A DNA stretch of 43,840 nucleotides from an uncultured Collinsella sp. GTDB lineage: Bacteria > Actinomycetota > Coriobacteriia > Coriobacteriales > Coriobacteriaceae. The stretch lies in the NCBI GenBank assembly GCA_902464175.1, contig CABQHZ010000002.1:1-43840 (forward strand), read 5' to 3'. Below the pieces are notes generated by a model. That model had not been told where the DNA came from and did not search any database. It worked only from the letters and a program-made list of their open reading frames with translations. Position numbers and translations under genes: made by a program. Below are positions 16,128 to 24,679 of the stretch, one piece after another. Numbering within the stretch: position 1 is the first letter of the stretch; each line of letters opens with the position of its first letter.

Positions 16128-17198
16128 ATGCCCGTGTACAAGGACGACGGCAACGGCACGTTCTACGTGCAGTGCTACTACCGCGACGCCCGCGGCTCGA
16201 AGCGCCACAAGACGAAGCGCGGCTTCTCCTCCGAGGTGGAGGCCGCCGTGTGGGAGGGCCAGTTCAAGAGCCTTAACGGCGGGGCCATGGACATGACGTT
16301 CTCCGAGTTCGTCGAGGTGTACGCCTCCGAGGTGAAGCCGCGCGTACGCGAGCACACGTGGATCACCAAGGAGTACATCATCAACGACAAGCTCGTGCCG
16401 TTCTTCGGGGACATGCGCATGTGCGACGTGAGGCCGATCGACGTCATTAGGTGGCAGAACGAGCTCACCGAGCACCGGGACGCCGACGGGAAGCCCTGGG
16501 CGCCGACGTACCTGCGCACGGTGAACAACCAGCTCAACGCCATCTTCAACCACGCCGAGCGCTACTACGGCCTCGCCGACAACCCGGTGCGAAGGGTCGA
16601 CAAGATAGGCTCGAAGAAGGGCGGCGAGATGCAGTTTTGGACCAAGGACGAGTACCTGAGGTTCAGCGAGGCCGTCATGGACAAGCCGCTCTCGTTCCAC
16701 GCCTTCGAGCTGCTGTACTGGACGGGCATCCGCTGCGGCGAGCTCCTGGCGCTCACGCCGTCCGACTTCATGCTGGATAGCTCGCGGCTGCGCATCAACA
16801 AGTCGTACCAGAGCCTCCGCGGCGTGGACACCGTGACCGACCCCAAGACGCCCAAGTCCGTGCGCACGATCGTCATGCCCGCCTTCCTTCGCGACGAGAT
16901 GGCGGACTTCATCGAGATGCGCGACGACGTCGCCCCCGACGAGCGCCTGTTCGCCGTGACCAAGCACTTCCTGGCCCACGAGATGGAGCGCGGGTGCAAG
17001 GCGTCGGGCGTGAAGCGCATCCGCATACACGACATACGCCACAGCCATGTGAGCCTGCTGATAGAGATGGGCTTCTCCGCGCTGGCCATCGCCGAGCGCA
17101 TGGGCCACGAGGCGGTGGACATCACCTACCGCTACGCGCACCTGTTCCCCACGAAGCAGGACGAGATGGCCGCCGCGCTCGACGGGGCGAGGGGGTAA
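16128..17198 (+). CDS. int: Tyrosine integrase of the element
   Basis: A 356-residue tyrosine recombinase that integrates and excises the element. An AP2-like arm-binding N-terminus (YVQCYYRDARGSKRHKTKRG) is followed by a SAM-like core-binding domain (about residues 56-160). The catalytic domain carries R202 (TGIRCGELL), K243, H301 and R304 (HDIRHSH), H327 (MGHEAV) and the nucleophile Y336 (YRYAHLF). All catalytic positions are present. Location next to guaA with a GAGTGGG core fits the Tn5801-type guaA specificity. Overlap-free coupling with the excisionase gene suggests one operon. Confidence 0.95.
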   Translation: MPVYKDDGNGTFYVQCYYRDARGSKRHKTKRGFSSEVEAAVWEGQFKSLNGGAMDMTFSEFVEVYASEVKPRVREHTWITKEYIINDKLVPFFGDMRMCDVRPIDVIRWQNELTEHRDADGKPWAPTYLRTVNNQLNAIFNHAERYYGLADNPVRRVDKIGSKKGGEMQFWTKDEYLRFSEAVMDKPLSFHAFELLYWTGIRCGELLALTPSDFMLDSSRLRINKSYQSLRGVDTVTDPKTPKSVRTIVMPAFLRDEMADFIEMRDDVAPDERLFAVTKHFLAHEMERGCKASGVKRIRIHDIRHSHVSLLIEMGFSALAIAERMGHEAVDITYRYAHLFPTKQDEMAAALDGARG

Positions 17199-17203
17199 GA
17201 AAG

Positions 17204-17629
17204 ATGCCGTGCGAGAACAGCGCCCGCAAGCGCAGCAAGACGATGGCGTTCCGCTGCACCCCTGAGGAGCGCAAGCTCATATGCGAGATGGCCGCCTGGA
17301 GCGGCATGAGCAGGCAGGACTACATCATCGCCAAGCTAACCGATACGCAGGTCGAGGTGAGGCCCTCTGTGAGCGTTCAGAAGGCGTTGAAGGACTCGAT
17401 GGCGGAGTTGTCCAAGGAGGTGCATCTGGCGACCTCCTACAGCGAGCTGAGCGAGTCCCTGCAGCAGAGGGTCGAGCTCGTGATGGGGTTCTTCCTGGCA
17501 CTCGGCGAGGGGGTTGAGGTACCAGTGACGGAAGCGCCACCGCAAACCTCGCATTTGGTAGAGCCGACAACATCCGTCATGGATGCGGGCTCCGACACCG
17601 CAAGCATCTTCGAGATGGGGCGCATGTAA
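17204..17629 (+). CDS. Mobilisation-type RHH DNA-binding protein (MobC-like)
   Basis: A 141-residue protein. The N-terminus (KRSKTMAFRCTPEERKLICE and GMSRQDYIIAKL) is the ribbon-helix-helix signature shared by NikA/MobC-type accessory proteins. The C-terminal half is helical and then low-complexity. It starts 5 nt after int. It is far from the relaxase and a separate MobC is present there, so it may instead help regulate or target integration (inference). It ends 3 nt from the convergent DUF1524 gene. Confidence 0.65.
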   Translation: MPCENSARKRSKTMAFRCTPEERKLICEMAAWSGMSRQDYIIAKLTDTQVEVRPSVSVQKALKDSMAELSKEVHLATSYSELSESLQQRVELVMGFFLALGEGVEVPVTEAPPQTSHLVEPTTSVMDAGSDTASIFEMGRM

Positions 17630-17632
17630 GGT

Positions 17633-18412
17633 TTAACGCCAGACCTCCAACGCCTTGTCCGCAAGCCATTCGGCGCGATCGGCGATATCGCCCTCGTCCC
17701 AAGACTCCTTCTCCAGGGCGCCGGCCATGGTCGCAAGGCCGGCGGCGCAGAGGGCAAGGCCGTCCTTGTATCCCTTTCCCTGCTTCTTGGTGGGCCAATC
17801 GGCATCGCGGATGGAGGCGTTAAGGGAATGCGTGATGATGGCGAGGTTGCCGAGCGTGAGGAGCTTCCTGTCCCTTCGCGTGGCAGCCTCATCGTCGAGG
17901 GCTCCCCATTTGTTGCGCCACTTCTTGGGCATCATGTGCTCGAGGGTGTACTGGTTGAACCCGAGCAGGGCCGTGCTGCTCATGCCTGGGCGAATGGCGC
18001 TTTCCAGCAGATAGAGAACGCCCTTGGACTGAAGATTGTACAAGCACGATTCCTCGAACGCCCTTCGAACCTCGTCATCGCCGGGCATGTACGTCGTCGC
18101 CTCTTCGTTGGCTTCAAGAGCCTTCCTCAGCGTCTCCGCGTCCTTCACCTCGTTCAGGATCAGCGAGGTGAACAGCCTGTTGTAGTTCTTCGTGGTCGCC
18201 TGAACCAGCGTTCGGCGGACGATGTAGCTCTCAAGCAGGGCGAAGACCTCGGATTCCTCGCCCGAAGACTCCGCGTTCTTGCGAACGTAGAGCACGTACG
18301 GGATGAGCGTCGAGTTCTTGAGGCCGAATATCAGCACGTTCAGGCGCTCGACGCCGGGAGCGGAGGGGATGTCCGCGTCGCAGCAGCTTGGGTCAAACGT
18401 GGACTCGAACAT
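17633..18412 (-). pseudogene. Truncated DUF1524 (GmrSD-type) nuclease, C-terminal part
   Basis: A 259-residue frame whose C-terminal half is a DUF1524 HNH-like nuclease domain: YTLEHMMPKKWRNKWG (His) and KLLTLGNLAIITHSLNAS (Asn). Full GmrSD/DUF262-DUF1524 type IV restriction proteins are over 550 residues with an N-terminal DUF262 NTPase domain; that domain is missing. The frame starts only a few bases after the tet(W) stop, with no good ribosome-binding site, so the tet(W) segment probably removed the 5' part. The residual nuclease is unlikely to be made normally. Confidence 0.75.
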
Positions 18413-18416
18413 ATCT

Positions 18417-20335
18417 TTACATTACCTTCTGAAACATATAGCGCACCTTGTCCAGGCGGCTGTTTGGACGGCGGGGCTGGATGACTGGCTTGCCGACAGC
18501 GGCCTGATACCCTTTCAGTTCTGTAAGGCATACGCTCTGCCCGTTGGTGTAAAAGGCCAGATCAGTACGGTATGCCTGTATACAGCGGGCGGGAATCTCG
18601 CCAGTAAAGACAACTTCATCCTTTTTTACCTGGACCGTTTCGATGGTGGCACAGTATTTCGGTGCATCATGATAAGCCCTGGAAAGATATTCCCGGGGCG
18701 CATAGAGGGTGAAGGAGAGATAAGGTTCCAGCAGTTGCGTCCCTGATTCCTTCAATGCCTGTTCCAATACAATCGGGGCCAATGAGCGGAAGTCCGCCGG
18801 CGTGCTGACCGGACTGTAATAAAGCCCGTATTCAAAGCAAATCTTACAGTCCGTTACGTTCCAGCCGAACAAGCCCTGCTCCAGCCCGTAACGGATACCA
18901 TCCCTGACAGCGTTTTGAAAACTCTGGTTCAAGTATCCCAGCGAAACCCGGCTCTCGTATTGTACACCGGAGCCAAGCGGGAGTGGTGTAACAGACAGTC
19001 CGATGGATGCCCAAAACGGGTTGGGCGGCACCTCGATATGGATGGTGTGGCTGGCTGCTTTGAGCGGCCGCTCCATATAAATGACGGTGGGTTCCTTTAC
19101 CACTGTTTCAAGCTTGTATTTTTCCGACAGCAAAGCGGAAACAACCTCCAACTGCACCCGGCCCAAAAAAGAAAGAATGATCTCATGGGTGATGGAATCC
19201 ACCTCGCAGCGCAAAAGCGGGTCAGTATCCGCAAGTTGCGTAAGAGCGTCCAGCAGCCGTTCTCTTTGCGCTGCCGTTTTCGGCGCAATCGACGTCCGCA
19301 GCATGGGGAGGGGGTCCTCACGCCACCTTTTACGAGGGAGCCGGGTTGGGTCCCCTAATACATCGTTTAACCTCACGCTGTCGCTGGGAAGGATAACAAT
19401 TTACCCGGATAAGCGGTGTCTGTCCGAACAATTTCCCCTTTGGATGGAATACGCATCTCTGTGATTTTCAGCTTTTCTCTCCCGGCCAGGGCCACCGTAT
19501 CCCGCAGGCGCAGCGTTCCGCTGTATAGCCGTAGATAGACACGCCGCTGGCCGCAATCTGTATACTCCACCTTGAAAACGCTGCCGCATAGGGCGGCGCT
19601 CCCCTGTTCCCCAATCGGTTGGAACAGCCCTGTCACCGCATCCATCAACGGTTGAATGCCAAGGCCCTTTTTGGCGCTGCCATAATAGACCGGGAACAGG
19701 GAGGCGTCTTGAGCCCGCCGCTGTTCCTCCCGCACAAGTTTTTCCCGGCTGATTGGTTCTCCTGCGATATACTTTTCCAATAATTTATCGTTATTTTCGA
19801 TGACCGCATCCCATGCTTCTATGTCGGTATTTTCCTCCAGGACTATTTCCGGGGACAGCGACACCGTCTGCTTGATGATAATATCGGCGGAGAGCTTATC
19901 CCGAACAGACTGAACCACGCTCTGCAAATCAACGCCAGCCTGGTCGATCTTGTTGATAAAGATAACGGTGGGAATGTTCATTTTCCGCAGGGCATGGAAC
20001 AGAATACGGGTCTGGGCCTGCACGCCATCTTTAGCGGAGATCACCAAGATGGCCCCATCTAAAACAGCCAAAGAGCGGTACACCTCCGCCAAAAAATCCA
20101 TGTGGCCGGGCGTATCCACAATGTTGACTTTACATCTGTGCCACTGGAAGGAAGTGACTGCCGCTTGAATGGTAATCCCACGCTGCCGCTCCAAAAACAT
20201 GGTGTCCGTCCTCGTTGTCCCTTTTTCGACGCTCCCCGGTTCTGAAATGGCTCCGCTGGCATATAGCAGGCTCTCCGTCAAGGTCGTCTTTCCAGCGTCT
20301 ACATGGGCAAGAATTCCAATATTGATTATTTTCAT
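18417..20335 (-). pseudogene. tet(W): tet(W) ribosomal-protection tetracycline resistance gene, frameshifted
   Basis: Tet(W) is an EF-G-like GTPase that releases tetracycline from the ribosome. Both parts match it closely: the N-terminal frame (19373-20335) has the P-loop AHVDAGKT and NKID; the second frame (18417-19376) carries domains III to V through [10 protein letters not shown]. Intact tet(W) is 639 codons plus stop, 1920 nt; here the span is 1919 nt. The coding strand reads CCG GGT AAA TTG where tet(W) has CCG GGT GAA ATT, so one G is missing between 19402 and 19403 (codon 311). This gives premature termination shortly after. Flanks are lower in GC than the element, which indicates separate origin. 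Confidence 0.92.
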
Positions 20336-20370
20336 GTGATTGTCCTCCCTTTACTGCCCCGAAGGGCATA

Positions 20371-20407
20371 AAAATCCCCAGCAGTAAAATACTTTTACCG
20401 CTGGGGA
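20371..20407 (-). terminator. Attenuator hairpin in the tet(W) leader
   Basis: CCCCAGCGGTAAAAGT pairs with ATTTTACTGCTGGGG, followed on the minus strand by TTTTTA. This is the transcription attenuator used by tet(M)/tet(W)-type leaders; it overlaps the end of the leader peptide frame. Confidence 0.8.
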
Positions 20408-20439
20408 TGATAATTTGCGGACATACACATATACAGCAT
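20395..20439 (-). CDS. tet(W) leader peptide
   Basis: A 14-codon frame (MLYMCMSANYHPQR) ending inside the attenuator stem. In tet(M)-type systems, slow translation of such a leader under tetracycline lets transcription pass the terminator. The arrangement is intact here even though the resistance gene is frameshifted. Confidence 0.75.
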   Translation of the reverse strand: MLYMCMSANYHPQR

Positions 20440-20576
20440 ACACCTGTTTGTGAGTGCTGTTTTTGGGGATATGTCAAAATTGATAAGGCAAAAGTATTCT
20501 TAAATTGGGTACAAAAAACTAAGCCACTACAAAAGGGACTATCATAATCCTTTGTTCCCACTATTTGATTATAGTT

Positions 20577-20600
20577 TTATTTAAGAATACCTTGCCGCAT
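20577..20600 (-). CDS. Second short upstream leader frame (7 aa)
   Basis: MRQGILK, preceded by AAAAGGAG. The sequence TTTAAGAATAC in and after it (20580-20590) is complementary to GTATTCTTAAA at 20494-20504, which would form a long-range hairpin in the leader RNA, as in tet(M)-type leaders. Whether it is translated is not certain. Confidence 0.5.
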   Translation of the reverse strand: MRQGILK

Positions 20601-20629
20601 ATTTTTTACTCCTTTTCTGGACTTGAATT

Positions 20630-20658
20630 ATTATATCACATCAGTTTTAGGAAAACAA
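20630..20658 (-). promoter_or_regulatory. tet(W) promoter
   Basis: Minus-strand -35 TTGTTT (20653-20658), 17-bp spacer, -10 TATAAT (20630-20635). It lies about 300 bp upstream of the tet(W) start, giving the long leader described here. Confidence 0.75.
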
Positions 20659-20697
20659 GTATCTAAAAGAAATTTTTCTTCCCCTTATATGTAACAA

Positions 20698-20889
20698 TCA
20701 TACCGGCTTCCTAACGTTCAGAATGGTTTCTACTGTCTGCTGCGGTGTTTGGTTGGAATTGTCCAGCCAAAAGCCGATCCGTGGTGTTGTCTGCATTTTA
20801 CTAAATACAAATTCAATGTATACAGAAAGAAATATATAAGGAGTGGGAGGGATTCCGCCGTAGTCGGCATTGTAGGAAAATCCAAAAGT
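20698..20889 (-). pseudogene. C-terminal remnant of a kinase/phosphotransferase-like protein
   Basis: A 63-codon open stretch with no start codon of its own, ending RIGFWLDNSNQTPQQTVETI plus a short tail. The WLDNSNQTPxxTVETIL pattern looks like the end of a P-loop kinase or zeta-toxin-like protein. AT-rich like the tet(W) leader, so it probably travelled with it. I cannot name the family securely. Confidence 0.35.
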
Positions 20890-20980
20890 TTAGATTTTCT
20901 CAAAATGCTTATCTTTTGGTCTTTGGTTCGGAATAGTGTAGTGCTGGCGGTCTATCTATTGTTTTCGGTTGCTTGCTTCT

Positions 20981-21532
20981 TTACCGTACATGAGCATTTT
21001 CACGGAGCGTATCATAGCTGTTCTCGTAGCAAATTTTGATATAGCTCTGGAGGCAGCCTTTTTCGATTTTTCTTAAAACAGCACACGCCTGATTTGTTGC
21101 GGCGTCAATTCGCAATGTAGCAACAGACCCCCGCGTTTTTCCCTCGCCATACATTGCAACAACAAGAGATTCGACAGGATAAACAACACAATTTGTTTCG
21201 CGAAGTGCAAGTTCGGTTATATAACCATCCGGTTCAGTAATGACCCCTTTTGTAGCCGAGCCACTCGTTATCCACGGAATCGTGCCATTTTCGTAATAGG
21301 CTTTGTTTGCCTTAAGGGGCGTTGCTCCTGTTCCTACTGGACAAACAGCGTTTACCCTTGCCCAGCTCCATCCCTCGGGGAGATCGAAAAGAATCTCCTT
21401 TTTGATGCACTTCGCTTCACCCTTGCCGTCTGCTCGCTTCTCATAGGGCAGCCCATCGGAACCAGTGAGATTACGATGTCGCCCGTGACGTCTTTCGGCT
21501 TGAAGTGCACCGTTTCTTTGATCGGGTAGTCC
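20981..21532 (-). pseudogene. Type I restriction specificity subunit (hsdS) remnant
   Basis: An open stretch of about 184 codons with no start codon. It contains the HsdS hallmarks: GLPYEKRADG, then LFDLPEGWSWARV opening a target-recognition domain, GTGATPLKANKAYYENG, IPWITSGSATKG and TNQACAVLRK. A full HsdS has two such domains (about 400 residues); only part of the first is here. The last residues before the stop (SYIKICYENSYDTLRENAHVR) may belong to a different sequence fused at a breakpoint. There is no hsdR or hsdM in the window. It cannot act as a restriction system. Confidence 0.75.
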
Positions 21533-21614
21533 CTAATCGGTTGGATGTTCGGTTCGCGTGGTCTCTATGCGGGTAGTGACGGCGGCTCGAACGGCGGGTT
21601 CGGCCGCTTAGCCC

Positions 21615-21881
21615 TCACGACGGTTTTTGTTTCTCCGCCCGCTCTTCGGCGTAAAGGGTCTCATTCTGCGCCTCCAAGATGCGCGTAGCGTCGTCTATGC
21701 GCTCGACGCACCTCTCGCTTATCGACCTCAGGGCCAGGACCCCCTCGACGTCGAGCGGGTCCAGCTGGTCGGCGTGCGCCAGGGACTCGAGCAACTGGTC
21801 CAGGCCCCTCGTCAGCCTCCCGGCATCGCACACGGCATCGATCAGCTCCATGCGTTCCAACTTCTCTTCGTAGCCCAACAT
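21615..21881 (-). CDS. Small helical protein of unknown function (88 aa)
   Basis: Almost wholly predicted helix (EEKLERMELIDAVCDAGRLT and then heptad-like repeats ending EERAEKQKPS). GAAGGAG lies about 7 nt before the ATG at 21881. No family is recognised. It is transcribed toward the restriction remnants and may be the first gene of a former minus-strand operon. Confidence 0.6.
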   Translation of the reverse strand: MLGYEEKLERMELIDAVCDAGRLTRGLDQLLESLAHADQLDPLDVEGVLALRSISERCVERIDDATRILEAQNETLYAEERAEKQKPS

Positions 21882-22426
21882 CAGCTCGACTCCTTCTCTC
21901 AACGGACGTGTTGCGCAGCACCGTAGCCGTTCCATGTGGAGAACCATCTCGCCGCCAGCAGTCCCGTGCGCATATCGGCCGCAAGCGGCGTTGGAAATGC
22001 CGTCCCGTTCCGGACCGAAGCGCCGCGACTCGGGAACTCGCCCCGTCCTCGCCGTGACGTTCCGACGTAAACCCTCGCGAGCGCCCCGGCAAAGGCCGAC
22101 GAATCGCATCCCATGCCCGGAAGCTTCGGCGCCCATGCCTGATTCCATGCCGCACGCCTTCGCCCCATTGATCCGAAACACCGCCCTGGCGCTCCTTGGA
22201 CGCGCAGGGTCGCACGCCGGCGGGCTCCCTGCAAGGGCCGCGACACTTTTTCGGGTTCTTCGCCCCATGCGCTCCGCGCGCGAACAACGCGAAAAACTGC
22301 CGTCGGAATACTTCTATTTCCACGCCCGACTTCGCTTCCTCCCTTGCCGGCACGCCCGCGCTGCATGCGACTCACGCGGCGCAAGGCACGCCACAGGGGC
22401 GGGCCTCCGAGTCTAAGGAGCAAGAC
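21882..22426. other. 545-bp region without a recognised gene
   Basis: It separates the minus-strand cargo from the plus-strand par/mob block and should contain promoters for both. Long open frames here have no plausible composition. I see no clear dyad or repeat. Confidence 0.35.
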
Positions 22427-22798
22427 ATGAACGACATGAAGGAAAAGGCGATGGGCGCGGTCAAGGCCTTCCTCGAGCGCAAGGGCTACGAGATCGTCGA
22501 CGAGGCCTGGCAGGGGCCCGAGGGCATCGGCGGGATCGACCTCGTGGCGGTGGACGAGGACGGGACCCTGGTCTTCGTCGACGCCACGGTCCGCATCGGG
22601 ACGGACGGCTTCCCCGAGGCCCATAGGGCGCGCGGGCTGCGCGAGGCGCTGGCGGCGACGTGGCTCGCCGGCAACGGCGACGACTACGCCGACACCCCAG
22701 TCCGCTTCGACGAGGTGGCGATGATGGTCGTCAAGGAGAACCGAGCGCTCCTGCGCCACCACATCAACTGCTTCGGCGAGATGGAGCCGCTCTCCTAG
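22427..22798 (+). CDS. UPF0102 (YraN)-like protein
   Basis: A 123-residue protein with the YraN-like nuclease-fold core GIGGIDLVAVDEDGTLVFVD. In active members the strand ends in ExK; here it reads VDATVR, so the usual catalytic Glu-x-Lys is missing and activity is doubtful. AAGGAG precedes the ATG. It opens the plus-strand block before parA. A role in DNA processing is guesswork. Confidence 0.65.
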   Translation: MNDMKEKAMGAVKAFLERKGYEIVDEAWQGPEGIGGIDLVAVDEDGTLVFVDATVRIGTDGFPEAHRARGLREALAATWLAGNGDDYADTPVRFDEVAMMVVKENRALLRHHINCFGEMEPLS

Positions 22799-22826
22799 GC
22801 GGCGCGCCCGGCCCCGGCCCCTGTCC

Positions 22827-22860
22827 CACGAAAGCGTACATATCCGTACGTTTTCGTGGT
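22827..22860. promoter_or_regulatory. 34-bp near-palindrome with the GTACG operator, upstream of parA
   Basis: Perfect outer arms CCACGAAA / TTTCGTGG enclose GTACA and GTACG at 22836 and 22846, 10 bp apart: the same element as in the int promoter. It covers the region upstream of a possible -10 box TACACT (22860-22865). It is either the par operator or a centromere-like site. Confidence 0.7.
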
Positions 22861-22874
22861 ACACTCCGCTTGTC

Positions 22875-22898
22875 GGACAAATTCGTACGGTTTTGTCC
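22875..22898. promoter_or_regulatory. GGACAA-N12-TTGTCC dyad upstream of parA
   Basis: Inverted half-sites GGACAA (22875) and TTGTCC (22893) flank a CGTACGG core. The half-sites are those of the GGGACAATTTGTCCC palindromes elsewhere in the element, but 11 bp further apart (one helical turn). Candidate ParB or regulator site. Confidence 0.55.
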
Positions 22899-22971
22899 CG
22901 ACGCTCCGAGACTCGGGACGCGCCGGACCGGATGCGGCGAGGCGCGCCCCACGCTAGAGAGGACGCGACCC

Positions 22972-23736
22972 ATGCGCACGATAGCCATTTCCAACTACAA
23001 GGGCGGCGTCGGGAAGACGACGACCGCCGTGAACCTGGCGGCCATCTTCGCCGCCAGGGGCCTTCGGACCCTGCTCGTCGACCTCGACCCGCAGGCGTCA
23101 GCCACCGACTTCTTCGGCCTCTACGACCGCGCCGCCTCCGAGCGCCGCACCTCGGTCGAGCTGCTCTACGGCGGCGCGCCCGTGGAAGAGGTCGCCTACG
23201 CCGCCGGGGAGGGCCTCGACGTGGTGGCCTCGACCATCGACCTCGTCGACCAGAACGAGATGCTTCTGCGCGAGCAGCGCCTCAAGTTCGCCCTCGACGA
23301 CGCCTCGGGCTCCTACGACGTCTGCCTGATCGACTGCAGCCCCGTGATGCGCAGGCTCGCCTTCAACGCCTACCTCGCCGCGGCGGAGGGCGGCATGGTC
23401 GTCATCCCCGTGAAGCTCGACTCCACCGTGATGCGCGGCACGGCGCTCACCGTGGAGGCGACGCGCTCCATCGCGGACGCTCTGCGCATGCCCACGCCCA
23501 GATGGAAGATACTGCGCACCTGCGTGCCCGGCCGCATGACCAACGCCGAGGCTACGGGCGCGGCCGTGCTCGACGGTTTCTTCCCGGGCGAGCAGTTCGA
23601 GACGGTAATCCACGCGAGCAGCAAGGTCTGCGAGGGCAGCTGGCAGTGGAAGCCGGTGGCCGCCTTCGAGCCGGGGAGCCGCCCCGCGCGCGACTACGAG
23701 GCGCTGGCAGACGAGGTGTCCCGTGAGCTCGCCTAG
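22972..23736 (+). CDS. parA: ParA-family partition ATPase
   Basis: A 254-residue deviant-Walker ATPase: KGGVGKTT at residues 10-17, VDLDPQAS, and LIDCSPVM. It has no N-terminal HTH, so an external regulator probably controls it (the operator just upstream is shared with the int region). With the overlapping downstream ParB-like protein it should position or segregate the excised circular element. This is a plasmid-type function unusual for a purely integrative element but known in several ICEs. Confidence 0.9.
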   Translation: MRTIAISNYKGGVGKTTTAVNLAAIFAARGLRTLLVDLDPQASATDFFGLYDRAASERRTSVELLYGGAPVEEVAYAAGEGLDVVASTIDLVDQNEMLLREQRLKFALDDASGSYDVCLIDCSPVMRRLAFNAYLAAAEGGMVVIPVKLDSTVMRGTALTVEATRSIADALRMPTPRWKILRTCVPGRMTNAEATGAAVLDGFFPGEQFETVIHASSKVCEGSWQWKPVAAFEPGSRPARDYEALADEVSRELA

Positions 23737-24679
23737 CCAGGTGGCCGCGGGCTTCACCATCACGGGGCTGCTCGACGGCGCGTCGCGCACCCGCGGGCGC
23801 TACCCGGTGTCCGAGATAGCGGTGGCCGACATCGCCGACCACCCGGCGAACGCCGCGTACTCCATGGACCCGGCCGGCATAGCCGAGCTCGCCGAGTCCA
23901 TACGCGCCGACGGCCTCACCGACCTGCCGCTGGTGCGCAAGGTCGGCGACGGCTCGTGGCAGATGGTCTCCGGGCACCGGCGCAAGGCCGCCTACGCGCT
24001 GCTCGCCAAGGACGACCCCGCCTACGAGAGGATGCCCTGCCGCGTGATAGAGGGCATCGACGACGAGCGGGCGGTGACGCTGCTCCACGCCGCGAACTAC
24101 TTCACCCGCGCTCTCACCGTGACCGAGCGCGCAGCCGCGACCGAGGCGCTCAGGGGCGACGCCGTGCGCCTGCGCTCCGAGGACCCGTCGCTTTCCGGCA
24201 TGCGCGTCGACGACGTTAAGGCCGCCATCATCGAGCGGCAGACGGGCCGCAAGGTCTCCGGCAAGACCATCGCGCGCGAGGAGAGGCTTGCCCGCATGAT
24301 CGCCGAGGACCTCTCGCCCGAGTGGGCCGCCGAGGCCGACCGCGGCAACCTTTCCGCCGAGGCGGTGCGCTCGCTCGCGGGCATGCCGAAGGGGCGCCAG
24401 GCGGAGATGCACGCCGCCATGGAGCCCTGGCGGCGCACCAAGCGGGAGCTCTCCGACTACGTGAGGAGCGGGGGAAAGGCGCGGCCCGGCCCCGACGGGC
24501 GCATCGCCAAGGCCGCGAGGCTCGTCGCCGACTTCCTCGAGAGGCCGCCCGAGAGCCCGAGCGCGGCCGACCTCACGCTGCTGCGCGAGATGGCGCTCAT
24601 GACCGCCCCGTACGCGGATGCGGGCACCGATGCCCGAAAGCGCCGCAGAAGGGCTTCAGGTTCGAAATCCAGCAAGTAG
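23723..24679 (+). CDS. parB: ParB-family DNA-binding partition protein
   Basis: A 318-residue protein. It has a ParB/Srx N-terminal domain (ELAESIRADGLTDLPLVRKV, then VSGHRRKAAYALL) with the GHRR CTP-binding box, and a helix-turn-helix (RKVSGKTIAREERLARMI). A long basic tail ends in RKRRRRASGSKSSK. It starts with GTG inside parA (14-nt overlap), so the two are coupled. Its binding site is not known; the GGGACAATTTGTCCC palindromes are candidates. Confidence 0.88.
   Translation: MSSPSQVAAGFTITGLLDGASRTRGRYPVSEIAVADIADHPANAAYSMDPAGIAELAESIRADGLTDLPLVRKVGDGSWQMVSGHRRKAAYALLAKDDPAYERMPCRVIEGIDDERAVTLLHAANYFTRALTVTERAAATEALRGDAVRLRSEDPSLSGMRVDDVKAAIIERQTGRKVSGKTIAREERLARMIAEDLSPEWAAEADRGNLSAEAVRSLAGMPKGRQAEMHAAMEPWRRTKRELSDYVRSGGKARPGPDGRIAKAARLVADFLERPPESPSAADLTLLREMALMTAPYADAGTDARKRRRRASGSKSSK

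Noticed and set aside
20749..21039. 96-aa plus-strand frame upstream of tet(W)
   Set aside because: It lies opposite the kinase-like remnant and the end of hsdS, which explain the sequence; no ribosome-binding site.
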